Assembly (NCBI RefSeq): GCF_002954775.1
Contig: NZ_PJME01000006.1
Location: forward strand, 248,001 to 312,000
Reading direction: 5' to 3'
Source of the DNA: Streptomyces geranii
GTDB taxonomy: Bacteria > Actinomycetota > Actinomycetes > Streptomycetales > Streptomycetaceae
Length of the DNA stretch: 64,000 nucleotides
Part shown: one piece after another, positions 63,256 through 64,000 of the stretch
Layout: every line of letters begins with the position of its first letter
Position numbering within the stretch: the stretch's first letter is position 1
Notes under the pieces: model-generated
The model's database searches: none
What the model was told of the DNA's origin: nothing
Seen by the model: the letters and a program-made list of their open reading frames with translations, nothing else
Position numbers and translations under genes: made by a program

Positions 63256-64000
63256 ATGTCCTCGCCAGTCCCCCAGTTGACGTGGTTCCTCGCGCGCCGT
63301 TCCGGTCGTCGGGGACTGCACAGCCAGTTGCTCGCGGCCGGTGCCGCGGCCGTCGGCGCGTTGATCCTGCTCGTGCTGACGGCGGCCTACTTCGGCAGCG
63401 ACGCCCGCTCCCAGGCCACGGCCTGGCGCACCCCGGCCCCCGACCGGCACGGCACCGCCGTACAGACCCTCGGCACGACCTACCTCGGCGACCGGCCCAT
63501 CACCGTCGTGTCGCTGGCCCAGTTGCCCGGCCGCGCGGCGACTCCGGCGCCCCCGGGACTGAAGAAGTTCCCGGAACCGGGGCAGGTGTACGTCTCGCCC
63601 GCCCTCGCCGACCTGCTGCACAGCACCCCGGCGAAGCAACTCGCGGACCGCTTCCCGAAGGTCGCCTCGTACGGCACCATCGGCGCCGCCGGGCTGGCGG
63701 CGCCCCAGGAGCTGGTGGCCGTCGTCGGGCGGGCGGCGTCCGACCCCGCGGTCTCCGCCGCGGCCGAACCGCTCGGCATGTTCGGCCAGTTCGGCGGGCA
63801 GACCGCACGCGCGGTGGTGTCCGGCTTCGACGGCACCGAGGTCAGCGTGTTCACCTCGTCCGACAAGCCCGCCGTGTCGATCGGGGTGGCGATCGTCGCC
63901 GTCCCCGTGATCGTGCTGGCGGCTGCGGCGGGACGGCTCGGCGCGGCCCGGCGTGAACAGCGGCTCGCGGCGCTGCGGCTGGCCGGGGCGACCCCGCGCC
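63256..64000 (+). CDS. FtsX-like ABC transporter permease (3' end outside window)
   Basis: The frame is open from ATG 63256 (GGAG six bases upstream) to the window end, 248 codons. Residues 18-45 are a membrane segment (LLAAGAAAVGALILLVLTAAYF), followed by a large extracytoplasmic domain to about 210. A second membrane segment (IGVAIVAVPVIVLAAAAGRLGAARREQRLAALRLAGATPR) begins the FtsX core, including the conserved LRLAGATPxQ motif. It should form the transporter with the ATPase at 62441. Confidence 0.88.
   Translation, partial: MSSPVPQLTWFLARRSGRRGLHSQLLAAGAAAVGALILLVLTAAYFGSDARSQATAWRTPAPDRHGTAVQTLGTTYLGDRPITVVSLAQLPGRAATPAPPGLKKFPEPGQVYVSPALADLLHSTPAKQLADRFPKVASYGTIGAAGLAAPQELVAVVGRAASDPAVSAAAEPLGMFGQFGGQTARAVVSGFDGTEVSVFTSSDKPAVSIGVAIVAVPVIVLAAAAGRLGAARREQRLAALRLAGATPR

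Overview
The window is very GC-rich, with strong G/C bias at third codon positions, GTG/TTG starts, tightly overlapping operons, DmdR/IdeR-type iron boxes and repetitive GC-rich intergenic hairpins. This points to a Streptomyces chromosome or a close relative. No phage, insertion sequence or CRISPR array was seen.

Layout. (1) 1-18137 is a carbohydrate/inositol catabolic region. It starts with Gfo/Idh/MocA dehydrogenases, a LacI regulator, a PhyH-type dioxygenase and an SDR. An ABC uptake system with an IolE-like isomerase follows on the minus strand (6545-10455). The divergent inositol operon iolC - aldolase - iolB - iolD - mmsA - gntR runs from 10739 to 18137. Two divergent intergenic regions carry a 10-bp motif matching the IolR operator consensus as I recall it. 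Two repeat-built mini-ORFs sit between iol genes. (2) 18152-33606 is an iron-regulated hydroxamate siderophore locus of the coelichelin (cch) type with five iron boxes. It has two FecCD permeases, an ATPase, a binding lipoprotein, a heterodimeric ABC exporter and an intact ornithine N5-hydroxylase. There is no NRPS or esterase, and the formyltransferase and mbtH genes both carry disabling lesions. This looks like a locus that has lost synthesis but kept transport. An iron-boxed penicillin-acylase-type hydrolase, an isochorismatase-like protein, a YtcJ-like amidohydrolase and an unknown 90-aa protein are attached to it.

(3) 33679-40680 holds two divergent secreted GH43 glycosidases, one with a CBM13/ricin-B domain and one giant with two GH43 and two LamG domains. 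They probably act on arabinan or arabinoxylan. (4) 40821-53000 is mixed housekeeping and accessory content: a leader peptide upstream of a nitroreductase, Kup potassium transporter, ArsR-type regulator, lipoprotein, I36 inhibitor, tRNA-Pro(GGG), DUF309, CobF, an MFS exporter with a C-terminal extension, TauE/SafE, an alpha/beta hydrolase and Dps. (5) 53049-60147 is a tightly coupled catabolic operon of unknown substrate on the minus strand: XRE-cupin regulator, M24-fold protein, 2-oxoacid dehydrogenase E1 alpha and beta, amidohydrolase, bicupin and SDR. (6) 60148-64000 has a decayed CHAT-domain fragment, a DesK-like histidine kinase, a DUF4333 protein and an ABC transporter (ATPase plus FtsX-like permease) cut by the window end.

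All assignments are by reading motifs. No searches were run, and family statements rest on memory of those families.
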